Source: Auxenochlorella pyrenoidosa
Lineage: Eukaryota; Chlorophyta; Trebouxiophyceae; Chlorellales; Chlorellaceae
Length of the DNA stretch: 40,641 nucleotides
Reading direction: 5' to 3'
Assembly (NCBI GenBank): GCA_001430745.1
Contig: KQ481993.1
Span: 1,954,835-1,995,475, forward strand
Part shown: piece after piece, positions 31,366-40,641 of the stretch
Numbering within the stretch: the first letter of the stretch is position 1
Layout of the letters: each line of letters begins with the position of its first letter
Notes under the pieces: generated by a model
What the model was told of the DNA's origin: nothing
What the model saw: the letters and a program-made list of their open reading frames with translations, nothing else
Database searches by the model: none
Position numbers and translations under genes: made by a program

Positions 31366-33885
31366 CTACTCTGCTGCTGGCGAGGTGAGCTTAGAGATGG
31401 CTGCAAGTAGGTCTGCGCAGCAAACCGGCCGCACACTAGCCAGGTGCAGCCCGCCGGCATCGCCGCCGCCGCTGCAGCGCCAGCCGGCCACCAGCTCCCT
31501 GACCGGCGCCATGGCTGCCTCCCTGCAGACCGCAGCCAGGTCGCTTCCGGTGCAGCCCGTGGTGGCGGCGGCAAGCTGCACCAGCTCCGCCTCACTGCAT
31601 AGCGTGTGGCAAGGGCCGGGGAGGTATGGCGGGCACAGTGCGGTGCCTGCAGCACTTCACAAGCTGGACCACTTGCACGCCTGGCCGCAAGCAGTCCCGC
31701 CCGGCAACGCCCCTCAGCGCGCTGCCGTGCAGCCGCCGCAGGCTGCTCGCCTGAGCTGGGCGCCAAACTCGGGCCGGGCGGCGGCGCTGGCGAAGAAAGC
31801 GGCGCGTGCGGCTTCATCTGGTGGCGGCACCTCCACCTTGCGGTCAAACCTGCTAGGGGTTGAGGCAGGATAGAGGGACTGCCACCTCAGGGGAGGGGTT
31901 GGCAGGCGGGCCAGCAACAGTCGGCGCTCACACGGGCAGAAGCACGAACCAGTGGTGCGGCGCTGAGGGGCCCTGGTGGTCGCGAGGCACGACCGCCACT
32001 GCCTGCCCGCGCTGCACTGCCCAGTGTGCCTGCCACTGGCAGGAGCAGGAGACCATCCCCCCCCCCCCCCCCCCCCCCCCCCTCGCCGCTGCACCCCGCC
32101 AGGCACCCACCTTCGCAGCAGTGCTGGGTCCAGGTCGCAAAGGCGGTTGGAGGCAGCTAGCACGTAGACGGGCCGGTCTGGCCGGCCCGAGGCGGCCGTC
32201 ATCTGGATGAGCAGCTCTGTGAGCACCCGCCTGGCCGCCAGGTCATCGCCGTCAGACCTGCAGCGCCCCGACAGCCGGCATCCGTTATGCATGCAAGCCC
32301 AGCGGCTGCAGCGCCGCGAAAAAACGCACACTGGCAGTGGCCGCCCTCGCTGCGCATGGCAGGGCAGGGGCGGGGCAGGTAGCCAGTCCCCAGCGGCGCA
32401 CCGCGCGGGCGCCAGGCTGTCCACCTCATCCAAAAAGATGATGCTGGGGGCCGCCGCGGCCGCCGCCTCAAACACGCCGCGCAGCGTGCGCTCCGACTCG
32501 CCCGCCCACTTGGAGAGGATGGCCGAGGGCGAGACGGCCAGCAGGGGTGTGCCTGCCTCGGCCGCCAGCTTCTCCACCAACAGGGTCTTGCCTGGGCCGA
32601 ACAAGCGAGGGGGGAGGAGCGTGGGCCAAGATTTGGGGCAGGCAGCCAAGGCAGGCACCTGTTAGCCAGGATGAGCTAGGCAGAACAGGAGCCTGTGATG
32701 AGGCACTCGCGCAGGCAGCGCCGCCTGCGCTGTCTTTGGGAGCTGCAGGGAGCCAGCATGCCCTGGGCAGCAACTCACGCTGCAAGGCGCTTTGCTGCAC
32801 CACATGCCGCGCAGCACCCACCTGTGCCGGGCAGTCCGTGCAGCAGGACGTTGACCTGCGGGCGGCGCAGCCCGGTGAACAGGTGCGGCAGCCGCATGGG
32901 CAGCAGCACGGCCTCCCGCAGCTCCTGCAAGGGGGGCAGGGCCAGATAAAATGGGTCTGGGCATTTCTGTGTGAGATTGACCACAGGTGTGAGTGACCGC
33001 GCAGCTGCTCCCCAGTGCAGGGAGGGAGCGACCAAAGGAGCGCCTGCAATGGTCGGCTGGAGTGCGCGGCGCTCTGTGCCCGGCGGCAGTTGGCAAATCT
33101 TTACCCCACACCCATGCCTGCCCGGCTCGCCTGCTTGATGGCATCCAGACCGACCACCTCGTCCAAGCTTCCCTGCACCTCGCGCAGGCAGCGCCGCCCC
33201 AGCGCCACCAGCCCCCGCTGCTCCTCGGCGCCGCCGCCGCCGCCACCCGCACCCTTGCCTCTCCGCGCCTCGAGCTGGCCGGCATCGGCGGCGCCCCTGG
33301 GCGCGCCCCCAGCGCCGCCAGCCCAGCCAAAATCTTCAGAGGCTGTGCTGCCATCATGCTCTTCCCCTGCCTGCCCAGTGGCGTCGCCCCCGCTCGAGAC
33401 GCAGAGCGTGAGGCGATCTATGGCTGCGGTGTAGGTTTCATGCAGCAGCGCGCAGGTGGCGGCTGCCAGCGCGGCATCTCCGCAGCCTCCGCTGCTCGCA
33501 ATGAGCGGTTCAATCAGGGCTTCCTGCACGTAGTGCACCCGTGACCGCGCCAGGGAGTAGCCCTGTAGGCGGGGCGGAGGGAGACGGGGAGGCTCACGCC
33601 TTGAGGGGCAGCGGTTGCAGTGCCGCCATGGAGGGTGAGCAGGCCGGCGGGTGCCACACATGCATGTACTGTCGAGCAGAGAAAGAAGGTCAAGGCTTCA
33701 ACATGCTGCGCCCTCGGCGCACCCAGCTGTTTGCAGCCGAGGGTTGCATGTGCAGCACCCACCTGGACCGCGTCGTGCACTCGCCCCTCCTCCTGCGCCT
33801 GCAGTGCGCCGCACGCCTGCTCCAGAACTGCCTGCAGCTCCGCCAGCACAGCTGCCGCTGTGCAGCCGGCAGGCTCCTCCTCCAT
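31366..33885 (-). CDS. AAA ATPase, spastin/katanin/Vps4-like
   Basis: Seven exons: 33885-33763, 33562-33131, 32924-32822, 32591-32402, 32257-32111, 31849-31751 and 31594-31366. They sum to 1323 bases, 440 residues. Meiotic-clade AAA ATPases of this type pull on tubulin or ESCRT-III proteins. Seen: an N-terminal helical region (GRVHDAVQGYSLARSRV) resembling an MIT domain; a low-complexity Gly-rich linker; VVGLDAIKQELREAVLLPMR; Walker A GLPGTGKT (215-222); a pore-loop region ILSKWAGESERT; Walker B IIFLDEVDSL (270-279); ARSDGDDLAARRVLTELL; sensor 1 AASNR; the arginine finger LLRRFDRKVEVPPP; and TGCTGSDLAAVCREAA near the end. Walker A has Leu where Pro is usual (GPPGTGKT), otherwise all key residues are kept. 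Introns 2 and 6 start GC (both CAG|GCGAGC). Spastin versus katanin cannot be settled by eye. Confidence 0.9.
32059..32082 (+). repeat. Poly-C tract in intron
   Basis: An uninterrupted C run of over 20 bases in ATPase intron 5. On the transcribed strand it is poly-G near the donor. The length in the assembly is likely approximate. Confidence 0.8.
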
Positions 33886-34314
33886 GGCACGGTGGGAAGG
33901 TGCAGCACAGGGAGCTGCAGTGAGGTTTAGAGGGCGGCAGGTGAGGCGGCAGCGTGAGCCGTGGCGGCGGCACCCAGTAGAGGCATTAGGTGAAGAGCTA
34001 AATCGATTTCCATGCCTAGTACTCACGCTGCAGCGCCGCAAAGTCAGGCCTGGATAGCAGACAGCTCTTAGTAGGCCGGCCCAGTAGCCTAGACTGGCCG
34101 AGCCCTGACTCGGAGCGATCGTCAAACAGCGGAGACAGACAACGATCGCCAAGCAAAGAAAGACACGGAAAGAAGTGAGAGCGAGATGCGCCTGACTGGC
34201 CAACACGAAACAAGAGTGCCTGAATCCTGCTTAGATCGCGCCTGCTCACTGTCTGGCAGACTCACTTCACTCTTGGTGTGCCTGACATAAAGCGCTGAAG
34301 AGCCGCCAGGCGGC
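33886..34314. other. Divergent upstream region
   Basis: Upstream of the AAA ATPase (-) and of the possible small ORF (+). Composition is less GC-rich than in neighbouring genes, as expected for a promoter. No motif is named. Confidence 0.45.
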
Positions 34315-34587
34315 ATGGAAGAGCAGAGCCCTGCAAGCAAGAAGCAGAGGTCGGCGGCAGCAACAGCTGACCAGCTAAGCTGCGCCATGGAGGTGCAGCC
34401 TGGCCGCCCCTTGACGCAGATGGAGGCAGGAGATAGCGCAGATGGCGAGGCCGCAGGCAGCCAGCTGCAGCCCGGTGGCGATGGAGATGCAGGCGGCAAC
34501 CTGCTCACAGCGGTGGCACCAGCTCTCTTTGAGCTGCTCACACGACTGCTGCTGGCTGACCGCAGCATCCGTGATTCCTGGCACTGA
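34315..34587 (+). CDS. Possible small single-exon protein, 90 residues
   Basis: An ATG-to-TGA frame of 90 residues begins MEEQSPASKKQRSAAATADQ, continues with an acidic and Gly/Ala-rich middle (EAGDSADGEAAG, GGDGDAGG) and ends with a Leu-rich helix (PALFELLTRLLLADRSIRDSW). The basic KKQR could act in nuclear targeting. No family is recognised. In favour: clean start, balanced amino-acid use, and a place in an otherwise empty spacer downstream of a divergent promoter. Against: no introns where all neighbours have them, no TGTAA just downstream on this strand, and a minus-strand frame covers the same bases. Confidence 0.4.
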   Translation: MEEQSPASKKQRSAAATADQLSCAMEVQPGRPLTQMEAGDSADGEAAGSQLQPGGDGDAGGNLLTAVAPALFELLTRLLLADRSIRDSWH

Positions 34588-35024
34588 ACGAGGCTTACAG
34601 GCGCACTAGGGCAATGCACCTGGCGCCAGAGCGGTGGCTGCAGCAGGGGCACCGTCGCCCTGCACGCACAAACTATGCCTTTTTGAAATGCAACACAATG
34701 CAACATGAGACAATACCTTGTGCAAACATCCAATCTGACAGTTGCAACCACGCGTGAAGAGTCATAGGAAAGAGGTGGAGAAGGGCGGCTGGACGGCTTT
34801 GAAAAGCAACAACAGGGGGGCATGTACAACAAGTGGCTCAGAAAAGGGGGTGGCAGGGCTGTGCTGCCTGCACAATGGCGCAGCATGTGTGCAGATGGCC
34901 GACCAAGGCAAGCGGAGCTTTCATTCATTTCTTCTGCACTGGCTCAACATTCAGATCGAAGGGGCGTGTCGCTAGTGAGCCCAGAGAGGCGCTAGCCGCC
35001 GGCCTGGGCACAACAGGGGGCCGT
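34588..35024. other. 3' region of coiled-coil gene
   Basis: Mostly the 3' UTR of the minus-strand coiled-coil gene, ending near TGTAA at 34599-34595. No exon is supported. Confidence 0.5.
34595..34599 (-). promoter_or_regulatory. TGTAA poly(A) signal
   Basis: TGTAA on the minus strand 426 bases after the coiled-coil stop codon. Confidence 0.5.
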
Positions 35025-37508
35025 TCAGCTGCGCTTGCGCGCCCGGCCGGCATTGGACTCGCGATACAGCTTGGTCTCAGCCTGCGTAGGCAGCAGGTAA
35101 AAGAAGAGGGCCGGGCCAAGAAGCGCTTGCGGCGTGATGCTGAGGGGAAAGCAGGACATGCGGGGCGGCAGCACCCACCAAGCCCTCTGGACCTGCCAAC
35201 AACCGCATCCCGGCTCCACCTGCAGGCGCCGCAGCTGCTGCTGCGTGGCGGCGAGCGCGGCGTCGCTGCGGGCGCGGGCAGCGCGGGCCGACTCCAGCTC
35301 CTCCTGCAGCATGTGCAGCGCCTGCAGGAGGGTGGCCAGGCTGGCGGGGCAGCGCTGAGACGACGGCGGCGCAGGCCAGACGGGCACCTTGCTTTTACTC
35401 ACGCAGGGCAGCGCTGTGCCTCAGCGTTGTGCCCAAGTGCGCACCAGCGCTGCGCCAGGGTGTAACAGGGCATGAAGCGACGCCGCATTCGCGTCGCTCC
35501 CAGGCATTGCACTTGGCAAGTTGCCTTTGGGGACTGCGATGCTGCCATCGAGGAAGCAGGGCCCCTCCCCTCCCCCTCACCCGGCGCATCTCGCTCATCT
35601 CCTCCCTCGTCAGCTCGGCCTCCGCCTGCACCTTGTGCACCGAGGCGGCGCCCTGTGCAGGCAGTAGCAGGGGACCAGGGGGCGCGCAGCGCTGGTGGGC
35701 TCCGCAAGGCAAGGCAGGAGGTGCCGGCAGCGCGATGTGCCACAGCCTGGGGCTAAACAGGCCCAGCATTGCTCTTGGAGCCGGCGGGGCAAGCAGGCTT
35801 CCAAAAGAGCGGTCGCTGGGCTGTGCAGACAAGCAGGCATGCAGCCCCGACAGGCAAGCAGCACTGTTGTTGTTAGCGGCTGGGCCAGCCGCGCCAACCC
35901 TGGCAACCTGTGCTTGGCGGCCGACCTGGGCCCCACCTGCTGCTGCTTGTGCTGCTGGGCCAGCAGGGAGCGCAGCTGGGCCTCGGTGGCTGCCCTCCCC
36001 TCCTGCGCCTCCCGCAGCTGCACCTGGAGACCTTCCGCCGCCGTCTGCAGGGCCCGGGCCTGCACCCAGGGGGCGAGCCAGACAACATGCCGCCCATTAG
36101 AGCCGCCCTGTGCAGCCGCCCTCGGGGGTGACTGGGACACCTTCAAAGCCTGCACGCCCAGCCCGGCCGGGTGCTGCACCACAGTGTGCTTGTGGGCGGG
36201 GGGCTGGCACACCGGCCTGGCGGTTGGCACACTTGCCTGGCGGTTGGCGGCAGACAGCTGCGCCTTTGCCTCCTTGCAACCCTGCTCTGCTGCCTTCTTC
36301 TCGGACGTCAGGGCCTGCCCGGGCATGATAAAAGAGGCCGCAAAGGGGGTCACGCTGGGGCGCGCTGGCGGGCAGCGCTGCTAGCATCCCAGGGGGGGAA
36401 CCAGGGGCGCGCCAGCTGCGGCACCACACCACCCAGGCAGACGCGCAGCTTCCAGCCCGGAGTACCCAGCCTTGTGGGTGCTGGCCACTCCCTCACCGTC
36501 AGGCGCGACTGCAGCCCGGACAGCTGCCGCATGGCGGCCGCCAGCTGCGACTCTGAGGCGGCTGCGGCCTCCCGCGCCCGTGCCCCCTCGGCCGCTGCCT
36601 CGCGCGCCCGCGCCGCCTCGGCCCCCATCTTGCCTCGCTCCTGTCGTGCCTCCCTGGGAGGGCAGGTGGGAACGAGCTGGCCTGGTGAGGCTTGGCGCTG
36701 TGGTCGCTGGCCAAGCTGACAGTGTTTGCGGGTATACTTGGACAAGTCAGCTGGACAAAGGCGGGGCTCATGCTCGCAGAGCTCTCTCACGGGCCCGGGA
36801 CAGATTCTCCCAGGTCGCGGCCAGCCACACCAGGGCATGCTGGAGCCGAGGTCGCCCAGCGGGGCGGTGGTTGAGCTGGGTGTGGCGGCGCTGCTAGTTG
36901 CCCTATTGGCTAACCTCACCTGAGCTGGGCCTCCAGCGCCTCGATGCGCTGCTCGCTGCGCTTGTCGCCATCCTGCTGCCCGTAGGCAGGCCCGGGGCGC
37001 TGCCGAGGCGCAGGCTCGTATGCAGGCGCGGCGGAGGCGCTGCCGCGGCAGTCGGCGTGGATGTGGACCACGCCCGTCGCGCTGCTGCTGCTGCTGCTGG
37101 TGGAGAGGGGCGGGGGCGGCGCCGCCAACGGCGAGGTGCTGTCCACAATGATCCGGCAGCGCCGGCCTTCACGCCGCTGCCGCTCCTCCTCCTCCAAGCG
37201 CACCCGCCGCTGGCCCTGTGCTCGTGAGGGGCGAGCAAACCGAGGGCCCTGGTCTTGCCGGTTGGAAGGCTTGAGACCGGCAGTGGACCGGGTGCGGCGG
37301 CGCCGGTTGTTAAGCAACGGGCGGGCACCGTCGGTGTTGCACTCCTGCCGGCACTCACCTGACGGCCTCCGACGCGGGCACAGAGTGCTCCAATCAACTT
37401 TAGGCCCACCAGACCGGCAGCCAGGGCGCCAGCCACAGCCACCGCTGCCTCAGGGTGGTTGCGTTTTGTGGCCCCTCCGCGCAACAGCTTTTTGCCCGGC
37501 TTTTCCAT
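35025..37508 (-). CDS. Membrane-anchored coiled-coil protein, unknown function
   Basis: Eight exons: 37508-37359, 37215-36920, 36653-36497, 36314-36237, 36059-35937, 35652-35581, 35321-35220 and 35081-35025. They sum to 1035 bases, 344 residues. The N-terminus is basic (MEKPGKKLLRGGATKRN) and followed by one hydrophobic segment, AVAVAGALAAGLVGLKLIGA, probably a signal anchor. Next comes a charged segment (RVRLEEEERQRREGRR) with a Ser/Pro linker. From about residue 140 to 325 the chain is Ala/Glu/Gln/Arg-rich heptad coiled coil with an internal repeat ARAREAAAEGARAREAAAA. The end is basic (GRARKRS). Most introns are phase 0. Intron 4 has a canonical GC donor (CAG|GCAAGT). The exon 2 acceptor at 37216 is the least certain border. 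The family is not recognised. It is divergent from the lipase gene. Confidence 0.78.
36205..36247 (-). repeat. 20-bp tandem duplication across a GC splice donor
   Basis: On the minus strand ACCGCCAG|GCAAGTGTGCC (the donor used) is followed directly by ACCGCCAG|GCCGGTGTGCC. The second copy has lost the donor consensus. Confidence 0.8.
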
Positions 37509-37986
37509 GATAAGAGACTCAGCACTGAATGCACACTGCCGACAAAGCAGCTCTATTTGCGCATGGGGTGTCTGCTCTGGCATGGTGACCGTGAACTGAA
37601 GAGATCGCTGTTGGCTCATATCGTGCTGGGGCATTGTGACCATCAATTGAAGACCCCCCATGGCGCTGTCTCGCCCACCCTGCTGAAAGTGCGCAAGCCA
37701 TTCTCACTCTTCCCGCTGTCGGGGCCCTTGAGGCCCATCCTGTGGCACACTTGTTTCAAACCCGAATGTAAAACGAGTGCTTGACTGCCTCTGAACTTCC
37801 CTGGCGCCTCCCTCTCTTGTTTCACGCCGCCTGCTCGTCTCGTCAGCGCCCCTGCAAGAAGTTAATCGACTCGGGGTTGTCGATCGATCGTACAAAGCCG
37901 TCTGAAGCGCCGCAGCAGTCGGTCTCTGCCAGCGGCGCCGGCGCCCGGTGCGAGCGGGAGCGGCGGCGCCGCGCCTTGCAGGCACG
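37509..37986. promoter_or_regulatory. Bidirectional promoter region
   Basis: 478 bases between the start codons of the coiled-coil gene (-) and the lipase gene (+). The middle is nearer to even base composition. No specific element is identified. Confidence 0.45.
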
Positions 37987-40540
37987 ATGGCTGCGCCGGC
38001 AGGCAGCCTGGCGCTGCACTTGCTGCAGGCACTGCGTGCCGCCGCCCTGGAGCCGCACATGCTCAAGACGCTGCTGGTGCTTGGGGCCCCGCTGCGGCTG
38101 GCGGTTGCCGCCAACCTTTGGGCAGGGCGATCCCTCAAGTGAGCAAGGCTGCGCTTTGTCGTTTTCAATTTTTCAAGAGGCACACGTTTGTCGGCAAGGC
38201 AGCGCAGCTGTTCTGCACGTTCGCACCAACTACACCGCACCCAGTCTGCAGACCCCTCCCGGGCTGCCGTGCGTTTGTGAAGCGCCTGCGGGGTGGCCGC
38301 TCTCACCTACCTGTGCTGCGCACCCGTGCACACCCTTGCACGCCCCTGCGCAGGCACATCGCGGCGGAGCTGGCGCGCCGCCTGCTGGAGCTGGCGGGCT
38401 GGCTGGCCGGCCGGGTGCCGCACCGCGGGCGGCTGCGCCGCTTTGAGCGCGCGTACTTCCCGCTGCGCCGCTGGCATGTCGTCCTGGGTGAGTGCCAGCT
38501 TCCAGTTTTCCACGCCAGCGGCCCAGGCAGAGTGATCCTTGGAGTGCCGCTGGCATGCAGGCGATCCGCTGTTTCTCGCTGCGGGCGATCCGCCCTCTCC
38601 CTCCCCCCCCCCCCCGCAGGCGCGGTGGTGGCTGCCAAGGCGGCGCAGTGGGCGGCGCGGTGGTGGGCAGAGTGCTGCAGCGGCGTGCGGGCGCGGCGCA
38701 AGCAGCTGCAGCGCCGGCTGCAGGCTGCAGGCAGCTATGAGGAGTGGGCCGAGGCTGCAGAGGAGGTGAGGGCATGGATTAATTGGATTCACTCGGCGGG
38801 TGCTGGGGGGCCCGCAAACGGCTGGTGAGATGCATCCGTGGGTGCAGGTGTGTGTGTTAGAAACAGTCTAAGGGATGGGTTGTCCAGCGGGGGCCTTGTC
38901 TCGTGGCCCAACCCCCCCGTCCTGCCATGCCGCTGCTGCGCCTTGCCGGCTGGCAGGCGTGCGCAGAACCAAGCATTCACCCCCGCACGGCCCGCCCTGC
39001 CGCCCTCCTGCCGCCCGCGCAGATGGAGCGCATGCGGGGCTTGGAGGGCAAGAGCCGCTGGCTGCTGGAGGCTCGCTTCTATGACAGCCGCCTGCTGCAG
39101 GTGACCATGTCTCCAGGAGACGGGAGCTGACCGTGCCTCACCAGAGTCCGCTGCTTGCTCGCGGCCGTCTTTTCGGCCTGCTGCAGGCAGCCAGTTACAC
39201 CGGGGCCACCATGACTGGGATATTAGAGACATAGTGTGACGCCGTCTGGCTCCCTCTAACCACAAGCCTTCCAGAGCTGACAGGAGCGCTGCCGGCCCAA
39301 CCCTGTAATTTAACCCCCCTCACCACCACCACCGCCACCACTTCCCCCCCCCCCCCTCTTTCTTTCCGTGTCACCTGTGCCGCAGGAGCGGCTGCAGTAC
39401 CTGCGCCGGGTGCGGCAGGGCGGGGACGTGGTCGAGGTCATGTTTGCGGTGCGCTCCGACCTGCTGCGCAACCTGGGCAACATGACCAGCAGGTGGGGGG
39501 CATGGGCCAGCAGGTGGGGAGCATGGGCCAGCAGCAGGTGGGGGGCATAGCCAGCAGCAGGTGGGCAACATGACCAGCAGGTGGGGGCCAGGCCGCTGGC
39601 TGGCTGGCCTGCTTGGCGCATGGCATCGTGCCGTGCATGCTGTGTCCCGCGCCACGGGCTCTGGCATGTCCAGAGCCCGGCTCCCCGCCCCGGCCTAGGT
39701 CACCCCAGCCCCCGCAGCGCGCTGCACGAGCTTTCCCTGGTGGTGGCATGAGTGTGTGCTGGGCCCCTGCCTCGCCACCCCCAAACCCAAGTCCCGCCCC
39801 CCCACTGCCACTCCCCCTCCCGGCCTGGGTCACCCCACCGGCCTGCAGCGCGCTGCACGAGCACTTCCCGGTGGTGCCGGGCCTCATCCGCGACTACATC
39901 CAGCAGGTGCAGGAGGACCTGTGCTTCATCACCGCCTCGCCGGGTGGGTGGCCTTCTTCTGGGCTTAGTGTGAGTTCCCTTTGAGTCATCTAGGGTTTCA
40001 TTTTCTTCCCTTTTCTGAAATCTCCGACAATTTCTTTTCTTCCTGCTTCCGATCCTCTGGCCGTGTGCTGGGGCTGAACCTGGGCCCAGTGCAGACGCGT
40101 CGCGCGGACCTTGCCGCATCCTGGGGAGGGGGGTTGCGAGCCGCCAAGTGTCAATCCCACGCGTGCAGACATGGCGCTGGACGAGAAGCTGGCCTTCCTT
40201 TGTTGAAAATATTACCACGCGCCCTGCCCCCCTGCGCCCCCACGCATGCAGATGTACGCTGGACGAGAAGATCGATTGCTATGTCGCATTCCCCGCCATG
40301 CGCCCCCTCCATGCGCTCCGCCCTGCCTGCCGCCCCCCTCGTGCCTGCAGACATGGCGCTGGACGAGAAGCTGGCCTTCCCTTGTCGCATTAACTTCTTG
40401 AGGAGTCGCTGAGTGCCCCCCTCGTGCCTGCAGACATGGCGCTGGACGAGAAGCTGGCGTTCCTGCGGGAGTCGCGCCACGCCTTTGGCCGCACCGCGCT
40501 CGTGCTCAGCGGCGGCGGCAGCTTTGGCGCCTTCCACATG
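37987..40540 (+). CDS. SDP1-like patatin-domain triacylglycerol lipase, 5' part
   Basis: Seven exons are visible: 37987-38138, 38354-38487, 38620-38765, 39023-39100, 39386-39492, 39849-39943 and 40434-40540. They encode 273 residues, and the gene continues past the window edge from a donor at 40541. SUGAR-DEPENDENT1 lipases start storage-oil breakdown on lipid droplets. Family features: an N-terminal hydrophobic/amphipathic DUF3336 region ([19 protein letters not shown]), [50 protein letters not shown], then [33 protein letters not shown], where GGGS is the patatin oxyanion loop (264-267). The GxSxG serine and catalytic Asp lie beyond the window. Exon starts and ends in the last kilobase are surrounded by tandem decoys (see the repeats at 39482, 39691 and 40166); the chosen sites are those that keep the family frame. 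Confidence 0.92.
39482..39594 (+). repeat. Five-copy tandem repeat of an exon end plus donor
   Basis: Units of 19-24 bases, ATG(A/G)CCAGCAG|GTGGG(G/C), occur five times in a row. The first is the true end of lipase exon 5; the others add CAG|GTGGG decoy donors downstream. Confidence 0.9.
39691..39880 (+). repeat. Decayed duplicate of lipase exon 6 start
   Basis: 39691-39746 and 39821-39880 share the branch/acceptor side (CGGCCT(A/G)GGTCACCCCA), the acceptor and the exon start CGCGCTGCACGAGC. The upstream copy frameshifts and hits TGA soon after; the downstream copy is the readable exon. Confidence 0.85.
40166..40470 (+). repeat. Four-copy array of acceptor plus exon start
   Basis: CAG followed by ACATGGCGCTGGACGAGAAG (one copy altered) begins at 40169, 40252, 40351 and 40434, spaced 83, 99 and 83 bases. 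Only the fourth reads on as the lipase family sequence. Copies 1 and 3 run into TGA within 12-20 codons, and copy 2 is out of frame. Confidence 0.92.
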
Positions 40541-40641
40541 GTGCGCTGGTGTGCGTGCGTGTGTGTGTGTGAGCCTCAGTTGCGCCGCTGCTGTGTGCAG
40601 CCGGGTGGCGCCGTCGCTGACCAGGCGTGCCTTGCTCGGCT

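Noticed and set aside
40166..40470. Possible CRISPR-like or transposon array
   Set aside because: The repeated units are coding sequence of the lipase exon with its acceptor, spacing is uneven, and the host is a eukaryote. Tandem exon-border duplication explains it.
1..40641. tRNA or rRNA genes
   Set aside because: I looked for a T-loop GTTCRANNC with matching acceptor stems and for rRNA-like blocks and found none I could support.

Overview
The window is nuclear DNA of a GC-rich green alga, most likely a trebouxiophyte of the Chlorella/Micractinium type (inference). The reasons are: every recognisable gene is split by many short introns; there is a chloroplast Rieske protein with a transit peptide; there are a phytol-kinase-like enzyme, a plant-type SDP1 lipase and a peroxin 11; and TGTAA motifs, the usual chlorophyte poly(A) signal, follow several stop codons. 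There is no bacterial, organellar or viral gene block. A 552-base assembly gap (29797-30348) removes the middle of one gene.

Layout from left to right: the C-terminal part of a DEAD-box RNA helicase (+, 57-2333); a multi-pass membrane protein of unknown function (-, 2707-4853); a small secreted cysteine protein (-, 5706-6309); a chloroplast METTL7/UbiE-like methyltransferase (-, 6838-8659) divergent from a long coiled-coil protein (+, 8913-13725); an APS kinase (-, 14655-17340); a mitochondrial enoyl-CoA hydratase (-, 17981-20655) divergent from a short p25-alpha/TPPP-like gene (+, 20893-21752); the cytochrome b6f Rieske protein PetC (-, 22425-24468); PEX11 (+, 25871-27560); a phytol/farnesol kinase (-, 28641-31060, gapped); a spastin/katanin-like AAA ATPase (-, 31366-33885); a possible small ORF (+, 34315-34587); a membrane-anchored coiled-coil protein (-, 35025-37508); and the 5' half of an SDP1-like triacylglycerol lipase (+, 37987 to the right edge). 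The neighbours do not form a pathway. There are lipid-related genes (enoyl-CoA hydratase, PEX11, SDP1 lipase, phytol kinase), but nothing in the sequence shows co-regulation beyond shared divergent promoters.

Exon models were built by hand from splice consensus, reading-frame continuity across each intron and family knowledge. For nine genes with complete models the exon lengths sum to whole codons ending in the expected stop.

Two genome-level patterns stand out. First, nine of about 70 introns begin with GC rather than GT. Second, short tandem duplications repeatedly straddle exon-intron borders and leave rows of decoy splice sites. The clearest is in the lipase gene, where one exon start with its acceptor is present four times, only the last copy being readable. 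The coiled-coil gene at 9-14 kb also shows an in-frame three-exon cassette (63-34-42 codons, then 63-34-45) repeated in tandem.
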